A stretch of 64,000 nucleotides of DNA from Cannabis sativa (lineage: Eukaryota > Streptophyta > Magnoliopsida > Rosales > Cannabaceae): the NCBI RefSeq assembly GCF_029168945.1, contig NC_083604.1, positions 46,557,686-46,621,685 of the forward strand, written 5' to 3'. Position 1 is the stretch's first letter. Every line of letters starts with the position of its first letter. This document shows, piece after piece, positions 11,553-22,607 of the stretch. The notes below the pieces were generated by a model. It was not told where the DNA came from. It worked only from the letters and a program-made list of their open reading frames with translations, and made no database searches. Made by a program: the position numbers and the translations under genes.

Positions 11553-12056
11553 AATACAACTGAACTAGAGCCTAACCATCTCAGGATTGAGATCATTTGA
11601 TCTAAGATCAACTAGGTGATATTGAATTGAATAGATAATACAGTAAGTTTATTATATCTGATCCAAGTTCAATATCGGTCCCTTTCGATGCATACTGAAT
11701 ACATCCAACCCAAGCTTACTTTAACCAATTCCCTGGAAAGGACATAACACTTATCAAAGGTGCAAGGAAACTACATTGTAGATTATCCTATCAGTTAAAC
11801 ACCGTGTATTGATAAATCATAGGAATACATTTAATCACACAATGTTGATTACTTTCCACTGTGTTGAAACACAATAAACAAGAATATCAATGTGATAAGA
11901 ATTTTGATGAATTTATAAATCAAACAAATGATCACATGAACCAAGAAATACATTAAATAAGTAATGAAAAAATAAATCTGTTTTCTTTATTAAAAGTGAA
12001 TATAAAAAATTACATTGAAATAGAGTTTTATTTAGGGTACAAAACCAAACAGCTAT

Positions 12057-13924
12057 AATGTATTTTATATGGTGTCTAATACCACATGCCTTTGATACTG
12101 ATGATATAATACTTAAAAGTTTAATCTAAGTTGTTTAACATTACTACTTACTAATTAAATTATAATAAGAGGAAATTACTTATTTTATCGTTTTTGATGC
12201 AAATGTGTGTAAAGATATATCTTTTTTTTTTCAAAAAAATTGTTAATCTATTGGATTTTTTTTTTAAAATTAAAATATATGAGATTTTTTTTTGACATAA
12301 AAATTGTTAAGGCAACTAGTTACTTTCTCAGGGTAGCTAGTTACACTTGATTGGAGAGATACAATATCAAAATACGTTTTCAAGCAAAAAAAAATTGCTT
12401 ATGTTGGTCAATAGTTCATTGAAGGATTTAATTAAAAATCATTTTGAAGACAACGTTTCTTTGGTAATATATTCAGAAGTTTTAGGTAATATTTGATTAG
12501 AGGGAATGAAATAAAATAGAATAGTTTTTATTCTATTTTTTTATTTAGTTTTATTTTAAAGTATTAAATTGACATTTTGTTCTAGTTATGTTTTTATTCA
12601 TTCTAACTAAATGCTACTTACTGGGGTGTTTGTTATCTGACTTTGAGTTGGAGAAAATAAAATTGGAGGGAGTAGACTTAGAAAAAATATAAAATCCATG
12701 CCTTTGAGGGGATTAACATTAGCACAATTATAATTAAAAAAGTGAGACCTACTTAGAAACACAAACTTCTTGTTATTCAAATTTAATTTAAATTTTACAT
12801 TCTCATTCCAATCTAGTCTAAATCTCATACCAAATGTCTTTTTAGTATTTATGAGTGCGCCAATAGAAAATAAAAGTGACATGCAAGATTTTTTTTTCTC
12901 TTTTAAATGTACAACATATAGTACACTAACAATTAGACAAAAATTACACTTATAATGAGAAATACAAATCTATAAACGATTTATATTTTATTACATCAAT
13001 TAAGCACAGTAACATTTTTGGATCAATAATCTAAGAGCAACTTGGGAGAAATATTACAATATTACACCTGCACTTGTATGTAGCAGTAACCACAAACAAG
13101 GAGGATTAAATATTATGTAAATATATACAATAAATATGTACAAAGTGGGCTTGGTAGAGTTTAAACCCCAAACCTTAGCTTTAGAAACCAAAGTCTCTAC
13201 TCCCCCACCCAAGACCAAAAGTGATGGGCATTAGAGTGAGTTGAATATAGTAGGTTGGCATTGTTTTAAGTTACATGCAGTGTAAATTAATGTTATTGTT
13301 TAGCAGTAGCATGGTCCCACGCAAATTTTCATAGGAAATTGTGGCTTCTAAAACTACCAAAAGTATGTGTAGTGTGTTGTAGAGTTGATTATGTTATAAA
13401 ATTGGTCGAATTTCAAAGTGGTCAAAGGAAGAAAAGAGAAAAAAAAAAGGTTCATCTAATCATAATGCAAGCACAATAAAACTTACCGTGTTACTCTTTC
13501 TCCCCTCAGCTGTATGGGCAAAAGGTTCATTTTTCTGTCTCAAACCACTTCAAAGAAATTCAATTTTCCCACTTGGCCGCCTTGATGATTTCATTTAATT
13601 CTAGCCTAGCTACTATCATTTCTCTTTTGGTGTTTCATCAACTTAACTATTCATTCTTGTATACATTATAATTACAGTTTTACATAAACACTAGCTAGCT
13701 ATAGGTAGGAGACCTTGTGAGCATGATTTAACTACATAGTTACTTCGTTTTTAAATAAATAAATAAAAAAAAAGCATTTTTGATGTAGTCTCTTATTGGA
13801 TATTACTAGTACACACAAAAATATGTGCGATTTTACTCACAATATATAGCTTAAAATTTATCAAAATTTGTTGCAACCGCTATGATTGAAATTACATTCT
13901 TAAAGGGTTAAACTATTGCTGTAA
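12057..13924. other. AT-rich intergenic DNA
   Basis: No coding region, RNA gene or bounded transposon was recognised. The stretch has long A and T runs (for example near 12221-12290) and a short pyrimidine-rich patch at about 13495-13640. Reading frames in it are short and show no family motif. Confidence 0.5.
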
Positions 13925-14690
13925 ATACGGGTCTGGTTTTTTAACACGACACGAAATTGACACGAGTTTGAAAGGTACAAGCATGACTAGGCACGAAAAA
14001 ATACAAATTTGGGCATGACACGGTACGAGAAGTACGAAACGCACGACACTTAAGTAGAATAGACTAGTCCAAAAAGCACAAAACACGACAAGCCTGAAAA
14101 ATACGACCCGACATATTAAAAAACTTTATAAATATTTAATAAGATTTCAATTATAAATAAGTTAAAATAATAATAAAACTTAAATATAATTCTTAATATT
14201 TTAATTCTACAATTTAAATTATTAAAACACCATAAATTAGATTATATATTAATTTATTTATTAAATGTGATATAATAATTTGAGGTATTTATAAGTAAAT
14301 ATTGAAATTTTAATCTAATATTTTTATATGATTATCGGTAAAATATTGTTGATTAAAAGTTATATAAATATAATTAAAATTTTAAAATATATATAATTTA
14401 GTAATTATAAAATAAAAATATGAAAAATTAAAGTACCAATTTAAGTCTGGATATGAAAATAGAACCTATTTAAGAAATACTGGGTGACACGAGCAAAACA
14501 CAACACTAATCTGAGCTCGACATGAAAATACTGAGCCTACGGGCTGTGTTGGGCCTATCCTTTAAAATGTTAGCACAACACAACACGATCCATATTTTTC
14601 TATAGTACGGCACAACACGACTTGTTTTTTAAAAAACACAAATCAATACGAGTTGTACCAGTACGACACACACGAACTTAGAATAATAGA
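13925..14690. repeat. Repeat-like region rich in CACGAC/CACGAG motifs
   Basis: Both ends of this stretch (about 13935-14110 and 14475-14685) carry many ACACGACACGA-, GGCACGA- and TACGAC-type motifs, while the centre is plain AT-rich DNA. The arrangement resembles a widespread class of plant non-autonomous repeats with motif-rich ends. I could not find clean terminal inverted repeats or a target duplication, so type and exact limits are uncertain. Confidence 0.4.
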
Positions 14691-15263
14691 TTAAACACTT
14701 TATTAGTGGACATACATAATCACATCCATATACAAAAAAATTATTGTATCATATATATTTTATTTAAAAAATTATTTGGTACGTCTTATAGAAGAACTAT
14801 ATTTCTCATTGTCACATAAAGTTAAAATAGATATTTATGTATAAGAAACATCAAAGACAGAGGAGAAGAAACACAAAAATTCAAGCATGTCGACATATAA
14901 TAAAAAATTCATCTCACACCCATCAAATTACAGAAATATATAATATTAAATTTAGAAACATACAAAATAAAATAGCAGCTAAGAATAATTCAAGAGAAGC
15001 CACAATATCACAAACTCACATAAAAACTTGAATTTTTTCTTTTTGGAAATGGTTTAAAAACATGATTTTGAAGACCAATATAATAATAAAAGGAGAGAAA
15101 AAAGTATTATTAAATAAAAAAAAAGGGATAGAAAATACAATTATGTGAAATTGTGAATATAAGAAATATAACAAACAAAATTAAAATTGTGTTACTGAGA
15201 AAAAGTTGAGAAAGTAGTAGATTGTAAAAGGAAAGTAATTTGCAAGTTACAACAATAATTTTA

Positions 15264-15665
15264 AGGCTAATTAGTAATTTTTTCTTTCGAACTTTGACAT
15301 ATACCAAATTATGCCCCCTGAATTTTTTTGGCCATTAAAAATTCCCCTAGAACTATTGAGATTGTTTGATGTAAGGACTTTTGTCTAATTTCATTCAATT
15401 TTACTGTTTCAGTGATTGTTTATGTACTAAATCATGCTTCCCAGACTTTGATATCTACCAAATCATGTCCCTCAAACTTTGAAATGTACTAAATCATACT
15501 CCTTGAACTTTCATCCATGTTAGGATTTGTTTACTAAAATTAGATAAAATTCTTTAAATCTAACAATTTTAATAGTTTAGAGGAAATTTTTTAACGGCAA
15601 AAAAAGTTCAGGGGGCATGATTTAATACATGTCAAAGTTCGGAAGGAAAAATTACTAATTAGCCT
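15264..15665. mobile_element. Foldback MITE, about 400 bp
   Basis: The left end AGGCTAATTAGTAATTTTT is mirrored at the right end (15645-15665), and the inverted repeat extends about 70 bp inward through CTTTGACAT, ACC/TTAAAT and ATGCCCCCTGAA blocks. Internally, two further CTTTGA...TACCAAATCATG units occur in direct orientation (about 15437 and 15476), so the ends appear to be built from a short repeated unit. The possible target duplication (ATTTTA-like) is too AT-rich to be conclusive. No coding capacity. Confidence 0.7.
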
Positions 15666-17371
15666 ATTTTTAATTTCTTTAAGAATATGAGTGATACATA
15701 GGTGTTCTTTTACAAAGGACTACAATTTTGAGTATATATATAAACAAGGTTAACGAGATATGTCATATTTATATCAGTTATTATAAGTTATTTTATCTAA
15801 AAGAATGCTAAGATCATCTCCAAATATGATGTAAAAGATTTAAGTTTGATATAAAAAAATAAGTAAATGTTACATCGTGCACAACTTTTGTAATTATGCT
15901 TTGCTAGATTGCTATAGTAAATTAATATGTAAATTGACATAAAAAGTCATTATGAAATATATATTTTTTAAAACATGGCAATACGTACATATTATAATTA
16001 AAAATATGTACTAACGTCACTCATGATGTATATTTCAAAAAAAAAAAGTCACATATTATGTTAAATGGCAATAATCTAAATAAATATTATAATCGTGCTA
16101 AGTTTGGTAGAATGGCATAATTTGTTCAAAATTTACACAAATTTTGAACATGTGCAAAATTTCACACAATTTTTATCATGCATGCCATTGGATTTTTATT
16201 TTATTTTTGTAATTTTTATGAAATGTTATATTTTTACTGTATATCGGTATGAATAATATTTATACTGAACATATAATTTTTATACTAATTTTTTTTTTTT
16301 ATTTCTTTTATACAGACTTGTCACTTTAGGCCTTTTTTTTTCTTATCAATCACACGTTACCTCTATTTGACATTTTATCATTTTATTTTTCTTATATTTT
16401 TATCATCATCTTCATCCTTAAGTTCTTCGTCTCTCTCCTCTGTTCATCTTCTTATTTATTTTTCTTTTTGTGTTTACAAATCTATATTTTTTTTTTGTTT
16501 ATAAATCTATACTTCTTTATTTTTTTTTTTTTTATAAATCCATATGGTTATTTGTGAGTATATTAGTTTTTTTTTCTTTCTATTTTTTTATTATCTTTCT
16601 CTGTTCATATTCTTTTTTGTTTTTTTTTTTCTCTAAGTCTAACATTAGTCAAATAAAAGCTAACTCTCTCTTTTTGTAGTAGGTAACCAAAAAAAAAAAA
16701 AGAGTATGTGAAGAAGAAGAAGAAGAAGATTTGGGAAGATAAGAGTGTGGTTTTTTTTATTCTGATTTTCTAGGACTGAGTTTGTAAATATAGTCTCTAT
16801 TGCATCTAGTGTTGAGGTTGTGTAGAAGATGATTAGTTTTTTTTTTTAATCATTTTTTCTTTTGTTTTTTTTTTTTATTTATGTTAGCGTTGTTTGCCAT
16901 GATTTATTTATTTGACGTCGATTTCACTGTTCCTGTCCCATCTTGCCAGAATTAATAGTTATTTTTTGGGTGTTCTCGTGTTGCTGTAGTGGTTTTGTTC
17001 GTGGGTGTGGAAGATGGAGGCTATAAATACATTTTTTCTTTATTCTCTTTGGCTATTTGTGTGATTTTTTATTTTGGTTCTCCTATAAATACATTTGATG
17101 AACTCACAGACAAAAGGATTTTGAGGTGTGTGCTTCTCTTATGTTTTTTTAAGTTGTTATATTCACTTTATTGTTTTACATTTATTTTGTGTTGTTTTAG
17201 TTTTTATTTAGTAGTTTTTTTATTCTAATATTCTAGAATTGTGCTTGCAAATATAACCGCTATTTCATGTACTCACTAGAAAATATACATATAAAAGAAT
17301 TACTATTATAATTAGTAAATAATAATACTCTGTTATATATGTTGTATGTATATATGTATAATTTTATAAAA
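15666..17371. other. AT/T-rich intergenic DNA
   Basis: No gene was recognised. The + strand is strongly T-rich between about 16280 and 17230, and the frames there encode only Phe/Tyr/Leu-rich low-complexity peptides that I do not regard as genes. A short GAA microsatellite lies at about 16709-16729. Confidence 0.5.
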
Positions 17372-18000
17372 GGGATAATTGCGGCAAAATTCCCCAAAAA
17401 CTTAAGGTTGATGCAGATTAATCCCCAACCTCAAAAATTGGCGGTAATAGTCCCCAAGGTCACATTTTTTGTAAGTCCGTTGGTCCCCAAGTTAACTGAT
17501 CCGTTAAACCCAAATTAAATGCCACATGTCAATTTTTTATTGGTCCAAAAAATAATTTTAATTAAAAAAAATTAAAAATATAAAAATATATTTTAAAATC
17601 AAAATTTTATTTTATTTATATTATTTTTCTTTTCCTTATTTCAAAATCATATTTTTTTTTCTTCTTCTTCTACATCCCCGGTGACTATCTCATTCTCACC
17701 CAAACCACATCCTAACTTCAGCACCCATTCCTAGTCAACCCCAACCCAACCCATTCTCCTCTTCCTTCTTCTCACATGGCTCTTTCTCCGACTGCATTCT
17801 CCAACTCCCAATCCTCCTCTTCATTCTTCTTCTTCTTCTCATCAATGGACCCAATTCGATGATTCCCGCGCCAATCTTCGAAGATTCTCTTCTAGGTTTC
17901 CTTCTACACTCGCTAAGGATTACATGGGCTAGTTATTCAACCCCATTTCTCTCGCTCTTCATTCTCGCCTCTTTGGTATGTCTTCTCTCTTCTCTCTCTT

Positions 18001-18228
18001 AATGAAATTTAATATTGAAATTGTATTTTGATTTTTTGAAAATTGGTTAACAGAAAGCAAATTTGTTAATGGGTTTTATAGGATTAAGAGAAATGTGCTA
18101 ATCTACCTAAGCCTTAATGAAATTTAATATTGAAATTGTATTTTGATTTTTTGAAAATTGGTTAACAGAAAGCAAATTTGTTAATGGGTTTTATAGGATT
18201 AAGAGAAATGTGCTAATCTACCTAAGCC
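18001..18228. repeat. Exact tandem duplication, 2 x 115 bp
   Basis: The block starting AATGAAATTTAATATTG at 18001 recurs at 18116, with no difference seen over about 113 bases. It lies inside the Mutator-like element 17372-19098. The identity implies a recent event, or an assembly artefact. Confidence 0.9.
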
Positions 18229-18345
18229 AACCCCAGCCACCCCACCCACAATCGACCACCAAAACTCACCCATTTTAGTTTTTTATTTATTTATAAAAAA
18301 TAATTTAAAATAAAATGGAAAACCCTAATTTTTATCAAGTTAAAC

Positions 18346-18540
18346 TTACTGCATTTTCAAAATTTTAGACATAAAACACATTTTCAATGACTTGGTGTTG
18401 CAGTGATCGAGATTTGTAGCGCCGATGTTGGAGAGAAAAATCAGAACTTGGTCAACGACTTCGAGAGAAAGGTCCTTGGAGATCACCGTTGTGGGAGAGA
18501 GTAACGCCTTAATCGACTCGGAGGAGGAGGGCTTCGCCAT
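18346..18540 (-). pseudogene. Possible captured gene fragment inside the Mutator-like element
   Basis: A 64-codon frame on the - strand starts MAKPSSSESIKALLSP and continues with an ordinary, non-repetitive amino acid mix, including a VVDQVLIFLSN segment. I do not recognise the family. It lies in the GC-richer core of the element, flanked by further GC-richer DNA (18400-18780), and stops without a domain. It may be an exon piece picked up by the transposon or chance; no function is proposed. Confidence 0.25.
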
Positions 18541-19289
18541 TTCCGTCGATGATGGTAACTTTAACCCTCCAGTCGTCCAAGCTTGAAATGAAGCCTAGAA
18601 AACTCAAAATCTAAACTCCGACCTTCCACCCTTGAGCCCCTTGGTTGTCCGTCGTTCTCCTTCTCTCCTTCTTAGTTGTGCACGATGTGCGAGCTCCAGT
18701 CACTGCAGGCCAAAATGGAGGCCATGGATGATCTCCCTAGGTCCTGAGATCTTGTGGTGGTACTCAAGGGCTCTCATGGCTGGGTGAAAGAAATGAAAGA
18801 AGATGAACAAAGAAAAAAAAAACAGAAAAGAAAAGAAAAAATAATATAAAATAAAATTCTAATTTTTAAATATATTTTTGAGTTTTTTTTTTTATTTTAA
18901 TTTTTTTTAATTAAAATATTTTTCGACCAATAAAAAATTGACACGTGGCATTTAATTTGGGTTTAACGGATCAGTTAACTTGGGGACCAACGGACTTACA
19001 AAAAATGTGACCTTGGGGACTATTACCGCCAATTTTTGAGGTTAGGGATTAATCTGGATGAACTCTAAATATTTGGGGACTTTTGCCGCAATTATCCCAT
19101 TATAAAATAATACGTGAATATATAAGTGCCTCAAATATTATTATTCATGTTAGAGGGTGTATATCATTAATGGTTGTTGCATATAATGGTAGAAATAAAA
19201 CTGAAGCTAACACATGGGTGATGTTTTTGTAATATAATTTAAAGTGACATAAACGTGTATAAATGTATATTTATGATAAAATCATAGAT

Positions 19290-19655
19290 AAAACCATTTT
19301 AGATCTTATATTTTGCAAAAGTTACTGATTGGACCTTCTATTTTGTTAAATGATAAAATAAACCCTGTATTTTTCAAAATGGTAAAAATAAGACATTGAG
19401 CTAAATTTTTGACAACTTTTTTTTTCTTCAATATAACCAATTTGAAGACAATTTCTAATACGAACAGATACATAAAATGTAAACAGTTTTATCATAGCTC
19501 TTTAAGATCGGATTATAATTAAATTTTATTTTGACAAAAAATCAATTCAGGGTCCTATTTGTACTATTTTAAAAATATATGGTCTATTTTGTCATTTAAC
19601 AGAACAAAAAGTCCAATTAATAACTTTTACAAAACACAAAGTCTAAAATAATATT
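19290..19655. mobile_element. Foldback MITE-like inverted repeat
   Basis: The left arm (about 19296-19400; blocks TTTTGCAAAAGTTACTGATT and TTAAATGATAAAATA) pairs with the right arm (about 19545-19652; blocks TATTTTGTCATTTAACAGA and AATAACTTTTACAAAACA). Arms are about 100 bp with scattered mismatches, and the central spacer is about 150 bp. No clear target duplication or coding capacity. Confidence 0.6.
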
Positions 19656-19877
19656 TACACACTAAAATCATTTCAAATATATACGATTTTAGTATTAATT
19701 GATCATATATACTTTTTTATTCTTCTCATTATCAATTGATTAGTTTTGTTGTTAAGTTCTCAAGCATAATATTATGAAATCTACTAATAAATAGGTTAAT
19801 ATTTTTTTTTTTTAAAAAAAATAATAGTAACGGAACAGTTAACAAAAGATTATTATGAAATTATGAGCATTTTTAAT

Positions 19878-20545
19878 AAAACTATAAATATAAATATGAT
19901 TTGTGAGCTAATGCAAATTATATGTTGTTTTTTTCCAATGCTTAAACTATGTTTTTGATAAATAAAACATAATCCTTGCTATACATAAAATTAGGACACG
20001 TTAAAATAATTTTAAATTAATCTATTAATATTCAAGCACATATTAAAAAGAATGAGTGAATTAAGAAAAGAATTTTAAATTAATCTAATTAATATTTATA
20101 CATCTATTAAAAAATTAATAAAAAGAGAGAATTAAGAAAAAGATAGAAAAATAATTTTATAGTGATTTTAAAGCGTCATATCACCGACTTATATCTCTTA
20201 TATATAAATATATATTAATAATAAAACTATAAATATAAATATGGTTTGTGAGCTAATGAAATTATATACTGTTTTTTTTAATGCTTAAACAATGTTTTTG
20301 ATAAATAAAAAATAATCCTTGCTATATATAAAATGAGGAGATGTTAAAATAATTTTAAATTAATTTATTAATATTCGGGCACATATCAAAAAATAAAAAA
20401 AAAATGAATTAAGGAAATAATTTTAAATTAATTTAATTAATATTATGCTTCTATTAAAAAATTAATAAAAAGAGAAAATTAAAGAAAAGAGAGAAAAATA
20501 GCTTTATAGTAATATGAGAGGGTCATATCTCACTTTTATATGTAT
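19878..20545. repeat. Diverged tandem duplication, two units of about 340 bp
   Basis: The unit starting ATAAAACTATAAATATAAAT at about 19878 recurs at 20221. Matches continue through a TTTTTGATAAATAAAA block, a TAATCCTTGCTATA block, a GTTAAAATAATTTTAAATTAAT block and a GTCATATCNC block at the end. The copies differ by many substitutions and small indels, so the duplication is old. No gene content. Confidence 0.75.
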
Positions 20546-21418
20546 ACGAGGTTGATGTTACATGCAATTCATGTATAATTAGTTTTCTTTTTAATTAGAT
20601 TCAATTAGATGATGTTAAGTGCAATGCATGTATGTTTATTTATTTTTTAATTAAGTAATGTATTTTTTTTTTTTTAATTTTTGAAAAGAGTTTGAGATTT
20701 TGATCTTTAAGAAATATTTTTAGCTATTGCTACATTGGTGTGTTATTTGAATATGATTAAATATATACGCATTTTTTAAATTTTTAATTTTTTTAATTAG
20801 GTAACGTATCAATTAATGCATATATATATATTATAATTTACTATATTCTTAAATATTATAATATTTTAAATTTAAATTTCTTTATATAAAATATCTACAT
20901 AATTTTTATTTTAAAATATATATAATAATATTATAAAATTAATAAAGAATTTTCATATTAAGTAATAGGACATATATTCTGTTAAAGTTAATGTAAAAAT
21001 TCAAAAATTATCGTTAAACCAAGAATTAATTCTGTTATATAAACATATTTTATATAAAATAGATATATTAATTATTATTGAATTTGTATCAAACAATTAA
21101 ATAAGATTATAAAAAAGAGTTTATTTAGCACTTGTCATCAATAATTAATTGTGAGGTAAAAAACAAAAGTAAACATTAAAATGGATAAAGTTGGAAATAT
21201 GTACGTTTCTAAAGTCTCTTATAATTTCTTAAACTTCTCCATGTGGGTTATTTAATAATTTATCCCCCATATCTTCAGTTGGATCATTTGAAATGCTTTG
21301 CTTCCAAACTTCATCACCCATTATGTCATGAAAATCATTCTATCAGCTAACTAATGATCCGCCTAGAGTTCCTTTGCATACGAAAACAATACCTACTACT
21401 TTGAAAAAAAAATACAAA
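20546..21418. other. AT-rich intergenic DNA
   Basis: I see no gene, RNA gene or bounded element here. The stretch holds long A/T runs and TATA-type repeats (about 20821-20835). Confidence 0.5.
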
Positions 21419-21661
21419 GGACTTGTTTAGAACGTCGTATTAGGTCGTATTGTATTGTATTGTATCATATTGAATTGGATTATATATCATATTTTTATGT
21501 AATACTATATTAAACTTTAATTTATACTAAAATATTATATATTTAGGTGTCCATAAAAGTTAATACTACATATAGTTTTACATAAAAATATTGCATAAAA
21601 TATAATTCAATATAATATAATACAATACAATATGACTTAATACGGTGTTCCAAACGAGCTC
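21419..21661. mobile_element. MITE, about 243 bp, with GTCGTATTGTATTG ends
   Basis: The left end (about 21419-21485: TTGTTTAGAAC, then CGTATTAGGTCGTATTGTATTG) is mirrored by the right end (about 21605-21661: CAATACAATATGACTTAATACG, then GTTCCAAACGAGCTC). The arms are about 60 bp and clearly homologous. The centre is AT-rich and non-coding. I could not define a target duplication, so the superfamily (PIF/Harbinger or hAT) is open. Confidence 0.65.
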
Positions 21662-21756
21662 AAAAAGAAAGAAATAAGGGCATATAATAATAAGAGTTAT
21701 TAACTGTTAAACTTTTTCAACTATTATTTTATTTGCATTTAATATTTTAGTTTAAA

Positions 21757-21840
21757 TTTGATGGTAAAACCCTCAAAATTATTAAACCATTAGCAAATTT
21801 AAAGTGCCACTTAATTGCTAACATAAATTCCTTATGAGCA
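21757..21840. repeat. Dispersed repeat copy, related to 58333-58415
   Basis: This about 80-bp stretch contains GGTAAAACCCTCAAAATTA, CATTAGCAA and TTAATTGCTAACATA. The same order of blocks occurs at 58333-58410. In both places a pyrimidine-rich stretch follows downstream, which suggests ends of one non-autonomous transposon family. Confidence 0.5.
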
Positions 21841-21846
21841 AAAATA

Positions 21847-21849
<3 letters not shown>

Positions 21850-21942
<93 letters not shown>
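21850..21942. repeat. (CT)n microsatellite
   Basis: An essentially pure CT run of about 92 bp. The Arg-Glu and Ser-Leu repeat frames seen here are produced by the dinucleotide repeat and are not genes. Confidence 0.97.
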
Positions 21943-21943
<1 letters not shown>

Positions 21944-22042
21944 TGAGTCCCTCTCTTCCTTTCCAACCTAGAGCCAACCCAACCCATCTATTTCTTTCCG
22001 TCACCGGAGCTTAGCCTAGAACTACACTTTGTCTCTCCCACA

Positions 22043-22044
<2 letters not shown>

Positions 22045-22110
<66 letters not shown>
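22045..22110. repeat. (CT)n microsatellite
   Basis: A second pure CT run of about 65 bp, separated from the first by about 100 bp of pyrimidine-rich DNA. It ends at a CTCGAG motif, as does the CT run of the Gypsy LTR at 49171-49284. Confidence 0.97.
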
Positions 22111-22112
<2 letters not shown>

Positions 22113-22607
22113 GAGTCTCCTCTCTTCTTTTCCCAGAAACAACTTTGTCCTACATTCCCACCATCCGAGCTCCGCCATCCGAGCTCCAATCTTCATTTCT
22201 CAAATCTTCGTGTTTCGTCTTCTTCGTTATTTTTCTTATTTTGGGTGTAGATGGAAAGAACGATAGGAAGAGAGCCGTCTGACCCATAAAACTTTGATTG
22301 GGGTCGGTGGAACCAGCGATGAGGATGACCCGTGATAGATCATCGTCGTCATCGAGAGTCAGATCTGTTCGTCTTCTAATGACTCACAAGTCTAGATCTA
22401 GATTTTTTGATCATTTATATTGTTAGATCTGATTTGTGATTTTATTTTTGGGATTTTTTTTAATTTTATTTTTTAGGCGTTGATTTGGATCTAACTAATC
22501 GATTTAGGAACCGACTTGATTAATCAAACTAGTTAAACTAGCGGCGTAGACATCACAGTTCAAGTGACTCTTTGAGCGGCAGTTCACAAGTGTCTTAAGA
22601 CTTTTTG
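22111..22607. other. GC-richer non-coding stretch after the CT runs
   Basis: The segment 22111-22400 is richer in G+C than its surroundings and resembles a plant 5' leader in style (CT-rich, then mixed sequence), but no long frame, domain or splice structure supports a gene. It may be captured sequence in a non-autonomous transposon that begins near 21757; this is speculative. Confidence 0.3.

Larger units (their letters stand above)
7038..12056 (-). mobile_element. Solo LTR (TGTTGG...AAACA family), interrupted by later insertions
   Basis: The LTR spans 7043-12051, starting TGTTGG and ending AACCAAACA, and is flanked by the 5-bp duplication GCTAT (7038-7042 and 12052-12056). It matches the solo LTR at 45023-46908 along both ends, including the stretches near 7075 and 12020. 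It has no internal region, so it is a solo LTR left by LTR-LTR recombination. The conserved TGTTGGNTTTT...GCCC end lies at the right, so the element reads on the - strand. It was later split by a Gypsy solo LTR (9223-11547) and carries an LTR scrap flanked by a duplicated segment. Copia or non-autonomous (LARD-like) origin is not resolved. Confidence 0.82.
17363..19107. mobile_element. Mutator-like element with about 200-bp inverted ends
   Basis: The element runs 17372-19098. Its left end GGGATAATTGCGGCAAAA is mirrored at the right end. The inverted repeat extends about 200 bp on each side through blocks reading CCGTTGGTCCCCAAGTTAACTG and its complement, then AATTAAATGCCACATGTCAA and its complement. 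The flanks are TTTATAAAA (17363-17371) and ATTATAAAA (19099-19107), eight of nine identical, which fits a 9-bp Mutator-type duplication. The interior (about 17680-18780) is much richer in G+C than the ends and the surroundings, and contains no transposase I can recognise. That contrast suggests captured host sequence (Pack-MULE-like), which is inference. Confidence 0.7.

Noticed and set aside
16470..17228. Phe/Tyr/Leu-rich frames resembling membrane proteins
   Set aside because: They follow from T-rich DNA; composition, not selection, explains them.
21747..22250. Frames made of Arg-Glu or Ser-Leu repeats, also at 40104-40295 and 49103-49303
   Set aside because: They are produced by CT/GA dinucleotide runs and encode no protein domain.
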